From positions 44,293,593-44,357,592 of the forward strand of contig NC_079496.1 of assembly GCF_030052815.1 (NCBI RefSeq): a stretch of 64,000 bases of DNA. Reading direction: 5' to 3'. The translations under genes were made by a program, and so were the position numbers. Every line of letters starts with the position of its first letter. Positions within the stretch are counted from its first letter, which is position 1. The notes under the pieces are model-generated. The model was given only the letters and a program-made list of their open reading frames with translations, was not told the origin of the DNA and searched no databases. Source of the DNA: Hevea brasiliensis (taxonomy: Eukaryota; Streptophyta; Magnoliopsida; Malpighiales; Euphorbiaceae). Shown here piece by piece: positions 21,601 through 32,240 of the stretch.

Positions 21601-23308
21601 CAAATTGAAGAGAATTTCTCTAAAAACTTCAGAGGGTAATGAGATCACAGTTGTGGGGGAAAGGACAGATTTCTTATCCAATGTCACCTCAGCCACAGTT
21701 GCAAGACGAATGATGAGAAAAGGCTGTGAAGCGTACCTAGCACATGTGGTGGATACTAGGCAGGCTAAGCCAAACTTGAGTGATATACCCACAGTGAGAG
21801 ACTTCCCAGAGGTATTTCCTGAAGAGTTGCCTGGTTTGCCACCAGAAAGGGAAGTCGAGTTTGCTATTGAGACACTACCGGGAACAGCACCCATTTCCAT
21901 CGCTCCTTATAGGATGGCACCCACTGAATTGAGGGAGTTGAAAACTCAGTTGCAAGAGTTGCTGGAAAAGGGGTTTATAAGCCCCAGTGTGTCACCATGG
22001 GGAGCTCGGTCTTTGTTTGTGAAAAAGAAGGATGGGACTTTGAGGCTATGCATCGATTACCGGCAGTTGAATAAAGTGACTGTGAAGAATAAATATCCGT
22101 TGCCTAGAATTGATGATCTGTTTGATCAGTTGAAGGGAGCAGGAGTATTTTCTAAGATTGATCTCAGATCCGGGTATCATCAGTTGAGGGTGAAGGATGT
22201 AGATGTGCCCAAGACTGCATTCAGGACCCGATACGGGTATTATGAGTTTTTGGTGATGCCCTTTGGCCTAACAAATGCACCAGCGGCATTTATGGACTTT
22301 ATGAACCGTATCTTCCATCCATACCTAGATCGGTTCGTAGTGGTCTTTATTGATGATATTTTGGTGTATTCTAAGACCAGGGAAGAACATGATGATCATT
22401 TGAGGATTGTTCTGCAAACCCTAAGAGAAAAGGAACTGTATGCTAAGTTGTCCAAGTGTGACTTTTGGCTGAATGAGATTGCATTCCTTGGACACATAGT
22501 GTCAGCTGATGGGATTAGGGTGGATCCCAAGAAAATAGAAGCAGTGATGGAATGGAAGCCTCCCAGAAATACAACTGAGTTTAGAAGCTTCTTGGGGCTA
22601 GCTGGGTATTACAGAAGATTTGTGAAGGGATTTTCCTTAATAGCTGCTCCAATGACCAAGCTATTACACAAGAATGTCAGAATTGACTGGAATGACAAGT
22701 GTCAGACCAGTTTTGAGAAGTTGAAGGCTATGTTGACAGAGGCACCAGTGTTAATACAGCCAGTATCAGGAAAGGACTTTGTGGTCTATAGTGATGCTTC
22801 TCATAATGGGTTAGGGTGTGTACTGATGCAAGAGGGGAAGGTGGTCGCTTATGCTTCCCGACAGCTAAGGCCACATGAACAGAACTACCCTACCCATGAT
22901 CTAGAGCTTGCAGCAATTATCTTCGCACTGAAGATATGGAGGCATTACTTGTATGGTGAAAAGTGCTACATTTACACAAACCACAAGAGTCTAAAATATT
23001 TGCCAACCCAGAAGGAGCTCAACCTTAGACAGAGGCGATGGATTGAATTCTTGAAGGACTATGATTGTGTAATTGACTACCATCCTGGGAAGGCAAATGT
23101 AGTTGCTGATGCTTTGAGCAGAAAAGTCCATCACGACTTTGAGATCATTGAATGCCCGTCTCACTTTGATTCGAGATGGAGCTATTTTGGCCGAGTTGCA
23201 AGTGAGGCCAAACTCACTCTGCCAGATTTTAGATGGGCGAAGGTAGATGAGAAGCTAATGGCTATTATGAGCAAAATCTCGGAGGAAAAGCAATCGACTA
23301 TGAGGTGA
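21512..23308 (+). CDS. pol: E2 pol: end of protease, reverse transcriptase and RNase H
   Basis: This is a 598-codon open frame; the first Met is internal to protease and not a true start. Domains: protease end [11 protein letters not shown] (residues 15-25), RT from about 115 to 360 with LCIDYRQLN near 178, [13 protein letters not shown] near 213, and the active site FIDD at 279-282, then RNase H with YSDAS near 426, HDLELAAI near 465 and ADALSR near 527. RT copies the element RNA and RNase H removes the template. In RNase H the usual TDHKSL reads TNHKSL: residue 490 is Asn where E4 has Asp (a G-to-A change at 22979), which should disable this domain. The frame ends through a shift at about 23290. 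Confidence 0.9.
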   Translation: MADLIELPFHEFDVILGMDWLSRHQAIVDCKLKRISLKTSEGNEITVVGERTDFLSNVTSATVARRMMRKGCEAYLAHVVDTRQAKPNLSDIPTVRDFPEVFPEELPGLPPEREVEFAIETLPGTAPISIAPYRMAPTELRELKTQLQELLEKGFISPSVSPWGARSLFVKKKDGTLRLCIDYRQLNKVTVKNKYPLPRIDDLFDQLKGAGVFSKIDLRSGYHQLRVKDVDVPKTAFRTRYGYYEFLVMPFGLTNAPAAFMDFMNRIFHPYLDRFVVVFIDDILVYSKTREEHDDHLRIVLQTLREKELYAKLSKCDFWLNEIAFLGHIVSADGIRVDPKKIEAVMEWKPPRNTTEFRSFLGLAGYYRRFVKGFSLIAAPMTKLLHKNVRIDWNDKCQTSFEKLKAMLTEAPVLIQPVSGKDFVVYSDASHNGLGCVLMQEGKVVAYASRQLRPHEQNYPTHDLELAAIIFALKIWRHYLYGEKCYIYTNHKSLKYLPTQKELNLRQRRWIEFLKDYDCVIDYHPGKANVVADALSRKVHHDFEIIECPSHFDSRWSYFGRVASEAKLTLPDFRWAKVDEKLMAIMSKISEEKQSTMR

Positions 23309-23904
23309 AGGCGGATGGGTGTCGTATTACAAAGGAAGACTGTGTACCAGATGATGGGGAATTGAAGGCCAGTATTCTAAAAGAGGCACACACCAGTGTA
23401 TATGCTATGCACCCAGGAAGTACAAAGATGTATCATGATCTGAAACTCCAATATTGGTGGCCTGGTATGAAGAAGGACATAGCTGATTATGTGACTAAAT
23501 GCTTGACATGTCAGCAAGTCAAGGCAGAACATCAAGTTCCATCAGGTTTGCTACAGCCTATGCGCATACCTGAATGGAAATGGGATCGGGTCACCATGGA
23601 TTTTGTAAGTGGTCTACCTCTCACCCAGAAGAAACATGATGCAGCATGGGTGATAGTGGACAGATTGACGAAGTCAGCACACTTTCTGCCAGTTAGGACT
23701 GACTACTCACTGGAAAAGTTAGCAGAATTATATATCAGTGAGATAGTTAGACTGCATGGAATTCCACTTTCCATCATATCTGATCGAGACCCAAGGTTTA
23801 CATCGAGATTCTGGAAGAAGTTACATGAGTCCTTGGGTACACAACTCCACTTCAGCACAGCTTTCCATCCTCAGACGGATGGGCAATCAGAAAGAGTAAT
23901 CCAG
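23305..23904 (+). CDS. pol: E2 integrase, first exon
   Basis: The frame carries the integrase zinc-binding region ([10 protein letters not shown] then CLTCQQVK, residues about 29-75), and the DDE core: Asp in TMDFVSGLP, Asp in [13 protein letters not shown], Glu in DGQSERVIQ. Codons after 23904 run into a TGA if read through; spliced at GT-AG they continue into 23980. Integrase inserts cDNA into the chromosome. It is one frame away from RNase H because of a small indel near 23290; E4 is continuous there, so this is probably a lesion or a sequencing error. Confidence 0.87.
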
Positions 23905-23979
23905 GTAAACAATTGAAACCAATGGAATTAATACAAATATTGAATCAAAATGATAATAATAACATGAAATATATGTCAG
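23905..23979 (+). other. 75-bp GT-AG intron in the E2 integrase gene
   Basis: It begins GTAAAC after a CAG codon and ends TATGTCAG. Removing it joins VIQ to VLEDML in phase 0, restoring a continuous integrase core. It is 75 nt, AT-rich, and contains an in-frame TGA at its fourth codon. E4 has a GT-AG intron at the same codon (50219 to 39104 minus the E5 insertion), also 75 nt by subtraction but with unrelated interior sequence. Splicing itself is not demonstrated. Confidence 0.75.
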
Positions 23980-24690
23980 GTCCTTGAGGATATGCTGAGG
24001 AGTTGTGTCATTGAGTTCGAGGGAAGTTGGGATAGATACCTCCCACTGGCAGAATTTGCATACAACAATAGCTACCAAGCTAGCATCCAAATGGCCCCAT
24101 ATGAAGCACTGTATGGGAGAAAATGTAGAACTCCAGTGTGCTGGACTGAATTGGGCGAAGACAAACTGGTAGGGCCAGACCTGGTGAAACAGGCTAAGGA
24201 GAAGGTAAAATCAATCAAAGCCAACTTAAAGGTTGCCTCAGACAGACAGAAATCTTATACCGACCTGAAGAGAAAAGAAATAGAATATGTGGTTAGCGAC
24301 AAAGTATTCCTCAAGGTGTCACCATGGAAGAAGGTATTGAGGTTTGGAAGGAAAGGTAAGTTGAGCCCTAGGTTCATTGGCCCATATGAAATCATCGAAC
24401 GTGTGGGTCCAGTGGCCTATAGGCTAGCTTTACCACCAGAGCTGGACAAGATCCACAATGTGTTCCACGTGTCTATGCTTAGAAGATACCGTTCAGATCC
24501 TTCACATGTCATCTCTAGAGAAGAAATTGAAATACAACCGGATTTGACATATGAAGAAGAACCTCTACGGATCCTGGCTCGGGAAGTGAAAGAGTTGAGG
24601 AACAAGCAAATTCCACTGGTGAAAGTGCTATGGAGGCACCACAACACCGAAGAGGCAACTTGGGAAAGTGAAGAGACGATGAGGCAATAG
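23980..24690 (+). CDS. pol: E2 integrase C-terminal exon with chromodomain-like tail
   Basis: It continues in frame from the intron as [24 protein letters not shown], then the GPY/F module (SPRFIGPYEIIERVGPVAYRL) and NVFHVSMLRRY. The end, VKVLWRHHNTEEATWE, is typical of the chromodomain-like tail of Tekay/Del elements, which is thought to guide insertion to heterochromatin. It stops at TAG (24688-24690) in place of a CAG kept by E4, cutting about a dozen residues. That is a C-to-T change in a CAG context, as expected from methylated-cytosine decay. Confidence 0.88.
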   Translation, partial: VLEDMLRSCVIEFEGSWDRYLPLAEFAYNNSYQASIQMAPYEALYGRKCRTPVCWTELGEDKLVGPDLVKQAKEKVKSIKANLKVASDRQKSYTDLKRKEIEYVVSDKVFLKVSPWKKVLRFGRKGKLSPRFIGPYEIIERVGPVAYRLALPPELDKIHNVFHVSMLRRYRSDPSHVISREEIEIQPDLTYEEEPLRILAREVKELRNKQIPLVKVLWRHHNTEEATWESEETMRQ

Positions 24691-24714
24691 TTCCCTCAAC
24701 TGTTTGCATCAGGT

Positions 24715-24752
24715 AAATTTCGAGGACGAAATTTAAATTAGAGGGGAAGAGT
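24715..24752 (+). other. Perfect hairpin and polypurine tract of E2
   Basis: AAATTTCG (24715) and CGAAATTT (24727-24734) pair perfectly around AGGA. The polypurine tract GAGGGGAAGAGT ends at 24752, and the LTR starts TGTAACAC at 24753. In E4 the hairpin also encodes the last residues of pol. Confidence 0.88.
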
Positions 24753-27700
24753 TGTAACACCCTCCTAGTAGCAATTTGTACATTCTACTGTTCCGATGAC
24801 CGGTGTCGGTCCGGACAGCTAGAACGTCCGGAAAATTATTTAAACTAAAGTCAAAAACCATAATTAACTCAAATATTAATAAGAAAAATTTAGTAAAAAT
24901 TTTAGAAATAAAATACAACCAAGTTAAACGAGCCGGTGCCCTAGCGATGGGTAACCAGAGGGAAGTTGCGGTTCTCGCAACGAGGAGCCCTAGACCCGGG
25001 GAAAAATTCATAAAATAATTTTTGGGACTCCAGAGAAGGGTCATTGAGGTTCCTATGGCATTAGAATGCCAAGAAAATACCTAGAAAAATTTTTCAATCG
25101 GTACAGACAATTTTGACCCGTTAAGCCAAACGGAGGGCATTTTGGTCATTTCGCCTTCAGAGGTGATTTTTGGCCGACTTGTCCAGTTGAGTAAATAATT
25201 ATTATGACACAAAATATGAATTAATATTTATGAGAAAATGATTAAAAATGAATGAAAGAAATAAAGAAAAGAAAAGAAATGAGATTTATATATATGATGT
25301 CATGATGACCTCAATTAAAAAAACTTCTAAACCAATGAGGGATTAACAAATTTTACTAAGGCATAAGAGGGATATAAAATAAGACCAAATAATGAAAAAA
25401 AAACTTACATCTTTTTCTTCATCTCCCATGGCCGGCACCCTTCCCATACCCCTTCCTCCATTGATGCTCAAATTGAGCTTTAAATCTTCCAACATCCAAC
25501 CTTAAAATCCTAGGTCACCTTCACTAAAATTAATCTACACATCCTAAGGAAGCTTTAGGCAGCCAAAAGAGGAAGAAAGAAAGGAGTTTAAGTGGCTGAA
25601 AATTCTGCCACTTAAAGGTTAGTGCTATACTTTCACTCTCACTCCTTTAATCCTTGCTAGAGCATCATTTTAAGTTAAGAAATTGTAAGAATTTGAAGTA
25701 AATCATATATGTTAGAGTATCTTCAATTTTCGGCAGCCCTAAGGAAGGATGAGTTTGATTGTTTAAATGAATTTAGAGTGGCTAGAAATGATGTTTAAGG
25801 TATGAATATGCATGGATGTTGAACTCGTGTGCTAATTGAGGTTTATGGGTAAATTGAATTGGACATTAGGGTTTTGAGAAGTAAAAATTTACTTGGCTTA
25901 TGAAACTATTAAAGAACACTCTAATGGTCAATTAGTGACCATTTGAGGTATGTTGACCATAATATGGACTGAAAAATAGATTGGCAAAGAGAATGACTAT
26001 GCTGCCTAGGGACAGCAGTAATGGTGACTGAGATTTCAGTCCAATTACACAGCCATAACTTGGTCCAATTGGTGTTTGGCCAATTGGACATGAAACTAGG
26101 CTTACAATGGCACATTTTTGCTGAAGAAACCATGCCCAAAAGACCAAAGCAAGAGGACCAAAAGTTGGCCCCAATCCGGACACCCTGCAACAGCACCTGC
26201 AGAAATGACCAAATGAACAGTAACTGTTCATTTGGCCATAACTCACTGTAGATTTGGTCAATTGACTGAAAGTTTTACAGAAAAAAGTTAAGACATAGAC
26301 AAACAACTTTCATGAAGGAACCTACCCCAAATTATGACCAGAACCAATTCAAAAATGCAATCACAGTCACTGTTCATGTTACTGTAGATGTAGTAATTTC
26401 TGCAGAATGGGAATCCGGCCAGCTGTGGTCTTTGGGCCATATCTGGAGCTACAAAACTCCAAATGGAGTGATTCAAAAAAGAAAATTCAACTAGACAAAT
26501 AAGGAACAACTTTCATATTTGTCATTTCTTCAAATTCTCAGTGCAACAGTGCTTAATGGAACAGTAAACATATGCTTCAAAAACTGAAATTTTCTGCCCT
26601 CTTGGTTTTAAGTTCGAAATGGTAATGGTGACCAATTCCAACAAGTTTTAAAGGCAAAATGTGGTATGTTGGGAGTGCCAAAACCAATGTACCTAATTTC
26701 TACCTAAAAGTCAACATATTAGTTGACCAAAGAGGTGAATAGTGACACCGAAATTTGAAATTCAAAGATTGAAGAATTTAAAAGTTTCAAATGCCCTAGT
26801 ATACCAAACAAGATTGGTTTTGATAGTTTGGCATGCCAATAGGGTTCAATTAGCAGTACTGCACATGGCAACATGCCATTCCGTGATTTTATGGCTTTTA
26901 GCCATTCTGACTTTGTATTGAGACTTGGCCTTGTGCCTGATGTTATTACAGCTTATTAGCTGTTCTGTTGCACACCGGGAGATGCATATGTGACCGATGG
27001 TGTGACGGCCCGAGGTACTAGGTACCCAACGCCAGTTTACCCGTTATCCAGTCCAGTCGTCTAGTGTAGGTTACTTGGGTAACCAAATGAATGAAAGTGA
27101 ACAAAGTTAATGAAATGATGGATATACCAATACCAAACAAACAAATCATACACATTCTATACATATTTATTTCTGCTATTTTCTTTTATTATATTATTGC
27201 ACCACTAAGCATTATTGCTTAGCGCGTTGCTTTTGCCACACGTAGGTACTGGAGATATAGATCGTGAGCCCAGTAGACCGCAGACTGGGTGAATCCATCC
27301 TGCAGTTCTGCACAGTGTCCGTGTCACCTCAACTTCTGCAGTGCATTGGTAGGACACTAGGTGTCATTTTGGCATTCTGTAATAAATTTTTATTTTCTCA
27401 TATGTAATTAAACTTGTGTAATGTATATTAATGTTCATGTAAATTATGAAAATTTTATTTGTGAATGGAAAAGTAAATGTTTATTTGTGATTTATACTTG
27501 ATTATCACATGTGATGGATGTTTGAGAAATGAAAAGGTTGTTGAGAACTGAAATTGAGAAATATTGTTGAGATTTTGGATATTGGACTTTGAGATGATGG
27601 AATACAAATATTGGAAGTGTTTTTAACGAGTTAGAAGAACTTTTCTCCATTTTTAGCAGATCACTTAGGATTTTCTTTAAAATCTTCGGAACCTCAAATA

Positions 27701-27853
27701 AATAATACTTTTGATAAATGGCTAAAACAAATTATATTTCATAAATTATATTCACAAGCATGGTATAAATTAATTAAGGTATATTAGAATGTGCCGGTAC
27801 ACCGTGTGGCATTACTTACTCGGGTATACTGTACACGGGTAAGGGGTGTCACA
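24753..27853 (+). repeat. E2 3' LTR
   Basis: It matches 16819-19922. It has the GC-rich block at 24781-24830, an intact 27-bp palindrome at 26209-26235 (damaged in the 5' LTR), the double hairpin at 27205-27243 and a scrambled patch at 27626-27672 where the 5' copy is normal. It ends GGGGTGTCACA, followed by the target duplicate ataca. Confidence 0.93.
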
Positions 27854-28267
27854 ATACATACATTTCAACTCAATCTCCAATTCTCATCACAATTTGAATT
27901 AATTTCATGAATAACTCCTCAACATTTTATTTTTCAACAAAATATACTGATAATTACAATAACATGAAATCTCATATATTTACATTATCATATGATTTCA
28001 TGAGTTTGTAATTACAACCAAAAACTAGTACAAAATGCAAAGTACAAAATACAACCCAAAATCCTAATATCCTACCAAGTGCACTACAGATATGAGATGA
28101 CTTTGGACTCTATGCAGATTTGACAAATCACCCGGTCTAAGGTCTGTTAGACTCTGCAGCTATGTCTCCAGTACCTGTGCATGGCAAAAGCGATGCGCTA
28201 AGCAATTCTGCTTAGTGGTACCAATATAAAATAAAATAGCTAGAATAAAATAAGTATGCAGAATGTA
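27854..28267 (-). repeat. E4 3' LTR, second piece, between E2 and E3
   Basis: It resumes exactly where 16818 left off and matches about 54530-54968 of the 5' LTR, with a roughly 30-bp deletion near 27885. It includes the minus-strand double hairpin at 28178-28216. It stops at ATGTA, the target of E3. Confidence 0.88.
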
Positions 28268-29567
28268 TGTAACATCCTCCCGGTAGCAATTCCGCACAGT
28301 CTACTATTCCGGTGACCAGTGTCGGTCCGGACAGCTAGACCTTCTAGAAAAATATTTAAACTAAAGTCAGGAATCATAATTAACTCAAATATTAATAAGA
28401 AACACTTAGTAAAAATTTTAGAAATAAAATACAACTAAATCAAATGAGCCGGTACCCTAGCGAGGGGTAACCAGAGGGAAGTTGCGGTTCTCGCAACGAG
28501 GAGCCCTAGACCCGGGGGAAAAATTATAAAATAATTTTTGAGACTTCAGAGAAGGGTTATTGAGGTTCCTATTGCATTAGAATGCCAAGAAAATATTTAG
28601 AAAATTTTTTCAATTGGTACAGCCAATTTTGACCCGTTAAGCCAAACAGAGGGCATTTTGGTCATTTCGCCTTCAGAGACGATTTTTGGCCGACTTGTCC
28701 AGTTGAGTAAATAATTATTATGGTCTAAAATATGAATAAACATTACTAGAAATTAAATTGAAATTGAGTAGTGAAGAAAAGAAAAGAAAAATCAAAGAAA
28801 AGCTCATTTATGACATCTTGATGATGTCATTTATAAATTATGACCAATCACAATTAAGCCATCATTTGACTAACTAATAAAGAGACTAAATGAAGACCAA
28901 ATAACAAAAAAATTACAGCAGCCATTCTTCTTCTTCTTCACCAAAACGTGACTTCTCCCCATCTCCCTCCATTGATGCATTCACCCAAGCTCCAAAACCT
29001 AGCCAATTACACCATAAAACCCCTATATGCCTTCATTAAACTTGGTCCTCACACCTAGAGCAAGCTTTGGACAGAAAAAAGAAAGGAAGAAAGTGAAGTT
29101 TTGAAGTCTTAGAAGTGGCTCCATTCAAGGTTAGTGCACATATGTATTTAAAGCACATTAATTCCATGTTAGAGATGTGTAATAGGTAAGAAATTGTGGA
29201 ATAAATGAACCAAACCCATGTGTATGAATGCCATGAATTTCGGAAGCCACATTGAAGGAATAGAAATGAGGGTTTTGTTGGACTTAGAGTGGATTAGAAA
29301 TGATGTTTAAGATACATATACACAAGGATAATAAATTGGTATGCTAACTAAGGCATCTTGTAGAAAACATAAGGTGAAGCTAGGGTTTTGGGGGAGTGAA
29401 AATTGATTTGGCTTATGAAATTGTTAGAGCACATTTTAATGGTCAATTAGTGACCATTTTAGGTAAGTTGACCATATTATGGACTGAAAAATAGGATTGC
29501 AAAGTGAAGTTGTAGGCTGCCCTAGGACAGCAGCAGAGGGACTGAAAATTCAGTCCACTTGCACTGC

Positions 29568-30245
29568 CATAACTTGGGCTGTGTTGGTCCAATTGGTGTT
29601 TGGGCAATTGGACATGAAACTAGGCTTATAATGGCACATTTTTGCTGAAGAAACCATGCCCAAAAGACCAAAGCAAGAGGACCAAAACTTGGCCCCAATC
29701 CGGATACCCTGCAAACAGCCCCTGCCGAAATGACCAAATGAACAGTAACTGTTCATTTGGCCATAACTCACTGTAGATATGGTCAATTGACCTGAAATTT
29801 TTACAGAAACAAGATAAGATATATACAAACAACTTTAATGAAGGATACCAATCTAAATTATGCCATTAACCTAATCAAATCATTGAGCAAAGTGAAGTTT
29901 ACTGTACTGAGATTTCCAGAATTTTCATTTGAGCAGTAATGTTTGGATGGCTATAACTCCCTCTAGAAAACTCGGATTTAGGCGATTCTTGAACTGATGA
30001 AAACCTAAGGCATAGTAGAACATTTCATATGAAGAAAGTTAGGCCAAATTATGAACTTAACTTGATCAAATCACTGACCAAATTTGGACCAAAATCTGCC
30101 AAAACCCAAAAGTGCAGCATGAGCGATTGACGTGAACAGTAAACTTATTTTGGCCATAACTTGAGCTACAAAACTCCAAATGGAGTGATTCAAAAAAGGA
30201 AATTCAACTAGACAAAATAAGGAACAACTTTCATGTTTACCATTT
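29568..30245 (+). repeat. Four degenerate modules at about 195-bp spacing inside the LTR
   Basis: Each module begins [C/T]ATAACT and passes through a palindromic or CTCC/GGAG-like centre. It then runs through TGAA-rich sequence and ends near ACAACTTTCATGAAGGA or a variant. Starts at 29568, 29762, 29952 and 30155 give spacings of 194, 190 and 203 bp. Related arrays: 5220/5413/5636 (E1), 18119/18300/18502 (E2), 48173/48386 (E5), and on the minus strand near 57746/57950/58142 (E7) and 42073/42295/42487 (E6). Confidence 0.65.
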
Positions 30246-30754
30246 CCTCAAATTCCCACTGTAAAAATAACAAATGGAACAGTAAAGATGAAGCATGAAA
30301 ACCGAAAATTTTGCTCAATTAGCATTAAGCTTAAAAATGGTATTGGCAACCAATACCAACAAGTTTGAAATACAAAATGTGGTATGTTTGAGGTGTTAAA
30401 ACCAATACACCTATTTTCTATCCAAAAGTCAACATTTTTGTTGACCAATGAGGTGAATAGTGACACCAAAACCAAAAATTAGCAATTTTGCCAAAATGAC
30501 CTAAGCTTTGAGAAAGTGACCAAAACTAACAAGTTTTGAATACAAAATGTGGTATGTTGGGAGTATTAAAACCAATGTACCTATTGTTTATGTAAAAGTC
30601 AACATTTTAGTTGACTAATGAAATGAATAGTGACATGAAAACTTGAAATTCAAAAATTGTGAAACTTAAAAATGCAAAATGCCCTAGTAGGCCTAATGTG
30701 ATTGGTTTGGATAGTTTGGCATGCCAATAGGGTATTGTTTTAGCAGTACTGCGA

Positions 30755-30860
30755 AAGGCTTTATGCCTGTATTCATGGCTTTATGCCCGTATTCATGGCT
30801 TTATGCCCGTATTCATGGCTTTTATGCCCGTATTCATGGCTTTTATGCCCGATTATGTGA
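30755..30860 (+). repeat. 22-23 bp minisatellite, five units (four in the other LTR)
   Basis: GGCTTTATGCCCGTATTCAT repeats in tandem. The 3' LTR (34724-34800) has one unit fewer. Because both LTRs start identical at insertion, a unit was gained or lost since then, unless assembly collapsed one copy. Confidence 0.85.
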
Positions 30861-31885
30861 TATCATCGCTTTTTAGCCATACTGACTGCATACGTGATAG
30901 ACGTTCTGCGTCCCATGGTATGACGGCCCGAGGCACCGCGTTCCAAAGGCCAACGACCGTTATCGATCCGATGCCCAAAGATAGGTTACTTGGGCATGGA
31001 AAAGTATAACTGTGATTGAACTGATTATTAAAGAAAATACGAAAATTAAGTATCAGGAATTATTACAAAAATACAAAGAAGCTCAATATCATGAAGAAAA
31101 CAATTAACGAAATGCATGAAGAAGTTAATACCATGAAACATGATTAGCCCTCGACTACACAATAAGTTAGTAATTATTCATTTCTTATGAACACAATAGC
31201 AAGGAAATTATTATTTTTATTTGCATATTATATTTTCTTGTATTATTGGCACCACTAAGCTTTATGCTTAGCGCGTCGCTTTTACAGCGTAGTGCAAGAT
31301 TTGGACAGAGGGCCCAGTAGACCACAGATTCGGTAAGGCAGTTCACAGTTCTGCATAGTATCCGTGTCACCTCAACTTCTGCAGTGCATTGGTAGGACAC
31401 TAGGTGTCATTTTGGCATTCTGTAATAAATTTTGATTTTCTCATATGTAATGAAACTTATGTAATGTATTTTGATTTTCATGTAAATAATGCAAATTTGT
31501 GTTTGTAAATGGAAAAGTGAACATTGATCTGTAACTGGTACATGATTATCAAATGAGGTGAATGATTGAGAAACGAATGTGAACTGAAAAATATTGAGAT
31601 TTTGATAAATGGAGTTGAGATGAATGACTAAGAATATAGGAAGTGTTTTCACAGGTTCCGAAGAACGGTTTTCTCCATTTTTAGCCGGTACTCTGCCGGA
31701 TTTTCTATAAAATTTTCGGAACCTCAAATAAATAATAATTTCGATAAATGGCTTAAAATAAATTATATTTCACAAGTTATATTCAAAAGGAAGAATAAAA
31801 ATGAATTAAGATAAAAATAGAGTGCTCGGCACACTGAGTGGTATAACTTGCTCAACTACATTGTAGTCGGGTAAGGGGTGTCACA

Positions 31886-32240
31886 TTTAGTGGTATCAGA
31901 GCGCGGTTTAGGCGTTTCTGGACCTAGATAGATTGCATATCTTGCATTGCATTCATAAGAGTCGAGGTGACACTAAAGCAGATCTGTATTTCCCATTTAT
32001 TTTAGGTTAAGGTATGGAATAAGAGAGTGAAGAGACAATGAGATAGCGAATGGAGATGAGAAGGAGACTATATTTAAGATGAAAAAGGATGAGTACATAA
32101 CTGTTTGAGGATAGGATTGAGACTAAGGAGAAAGTGAAGTAGGATAACACGAAAAGGTGAAGAAATAAAGAGGTATTAGCTCCTTGGCTATTTACATTGG
32201 GTAAATTTCGAGGACGAAATTTAAATAAGAGGGGAAGAGT
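31886..32240 (+). other. E3 interior: primer site, leader, gag start codon, end-of-pol scrap, polypurine tract
   Basis: The primer site TGGTATCAGAGC is at 31891. The leader follows E2 (GTCGAGGTGACACTAA near 31960) up to an ATGGAA near 32014. The next bases, GAGAGTGAAGAGACAATGAG, match the last codons of E2 pol, so the deletion joined the gag start to the pol end. About 150 bp of purine-rich sequence follows that I cannot place. The hairpin AAATTTCG/CGAAATTT (32203-32222) and polypurine tract (32228-32240) close it. No protein is encoded. Confidence 0.85.

Larger units (their letters stand above)
16819..27853 (+). mobile_element. E2: near-complete young Ty3/gypsy chromovirus-type element
   Basis: LTRs of 3104 and 3101 bp flank a 4830-bp interior with gag, protease, RT, RNase H, integrase and a chromodomain-like end. 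TSD: ttaca (16814-16818) and ataca (27854-27858), one mismatch. The LTRs look nearly identical apart from clustered patches, which suggests recent insertion. The reading frame is nevertheless broken: a shift in gag after 21040, stops in protease near 21406, a shift between RNase H and integrase near 23290, and a TAG after the chromodomain-like tail at 24688. Some of these may be sequence errors, because several lie in scrambled patches. Confidence 0.93.
28268..31885 (+). repeat. E3 5' LTR
   Basis: It runs from TGTAACATCC to GGGGTGTCACA. Four modules start at 29568, 29762, 29952 and 30155. A perfect palindrome (arms CCAAATGAACAGT) lies at 29734-29760. A 22-23-bp minisatellite is at 30755-30860 and the double hairpin at 31255-31292. 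Patches near 30122, 30880-30990 and 31278 differ from the 3' LTR. No gene is present. Confidence 0.92.

Noticed and set aside
25932..26306. Cys-rich minus-strand frames repeated in several LTRs (also 17974-18370, 29522-29832, 33488-33798 and + strand 57891-58253)
   Set aside because: They are the antisense of the conserved LTR modules; similarity follows from LTR homology, and frames break differently in each copy. No start context or domain supports a protein.
30755..30860. Possible CRISPR-like array
   Set aside because: Units are contiguous with no unique spacers, inside a plant LTR; it is a minisatellite.
31407..31727. 106-codon minus-strand frame, also at 35360-35680
   Set aside because: It appears in both LTRs of E3 only because the LTRs are duplicates; it crosses the probable transcript region antisense and has no known domain.
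32019..32240. Captured host gene fragment in the E3 interior
   Set aside because: The first part matches the pol end of E2; the remaining 150 bp is purine-rich without a frame, so no host origin can be claimed.
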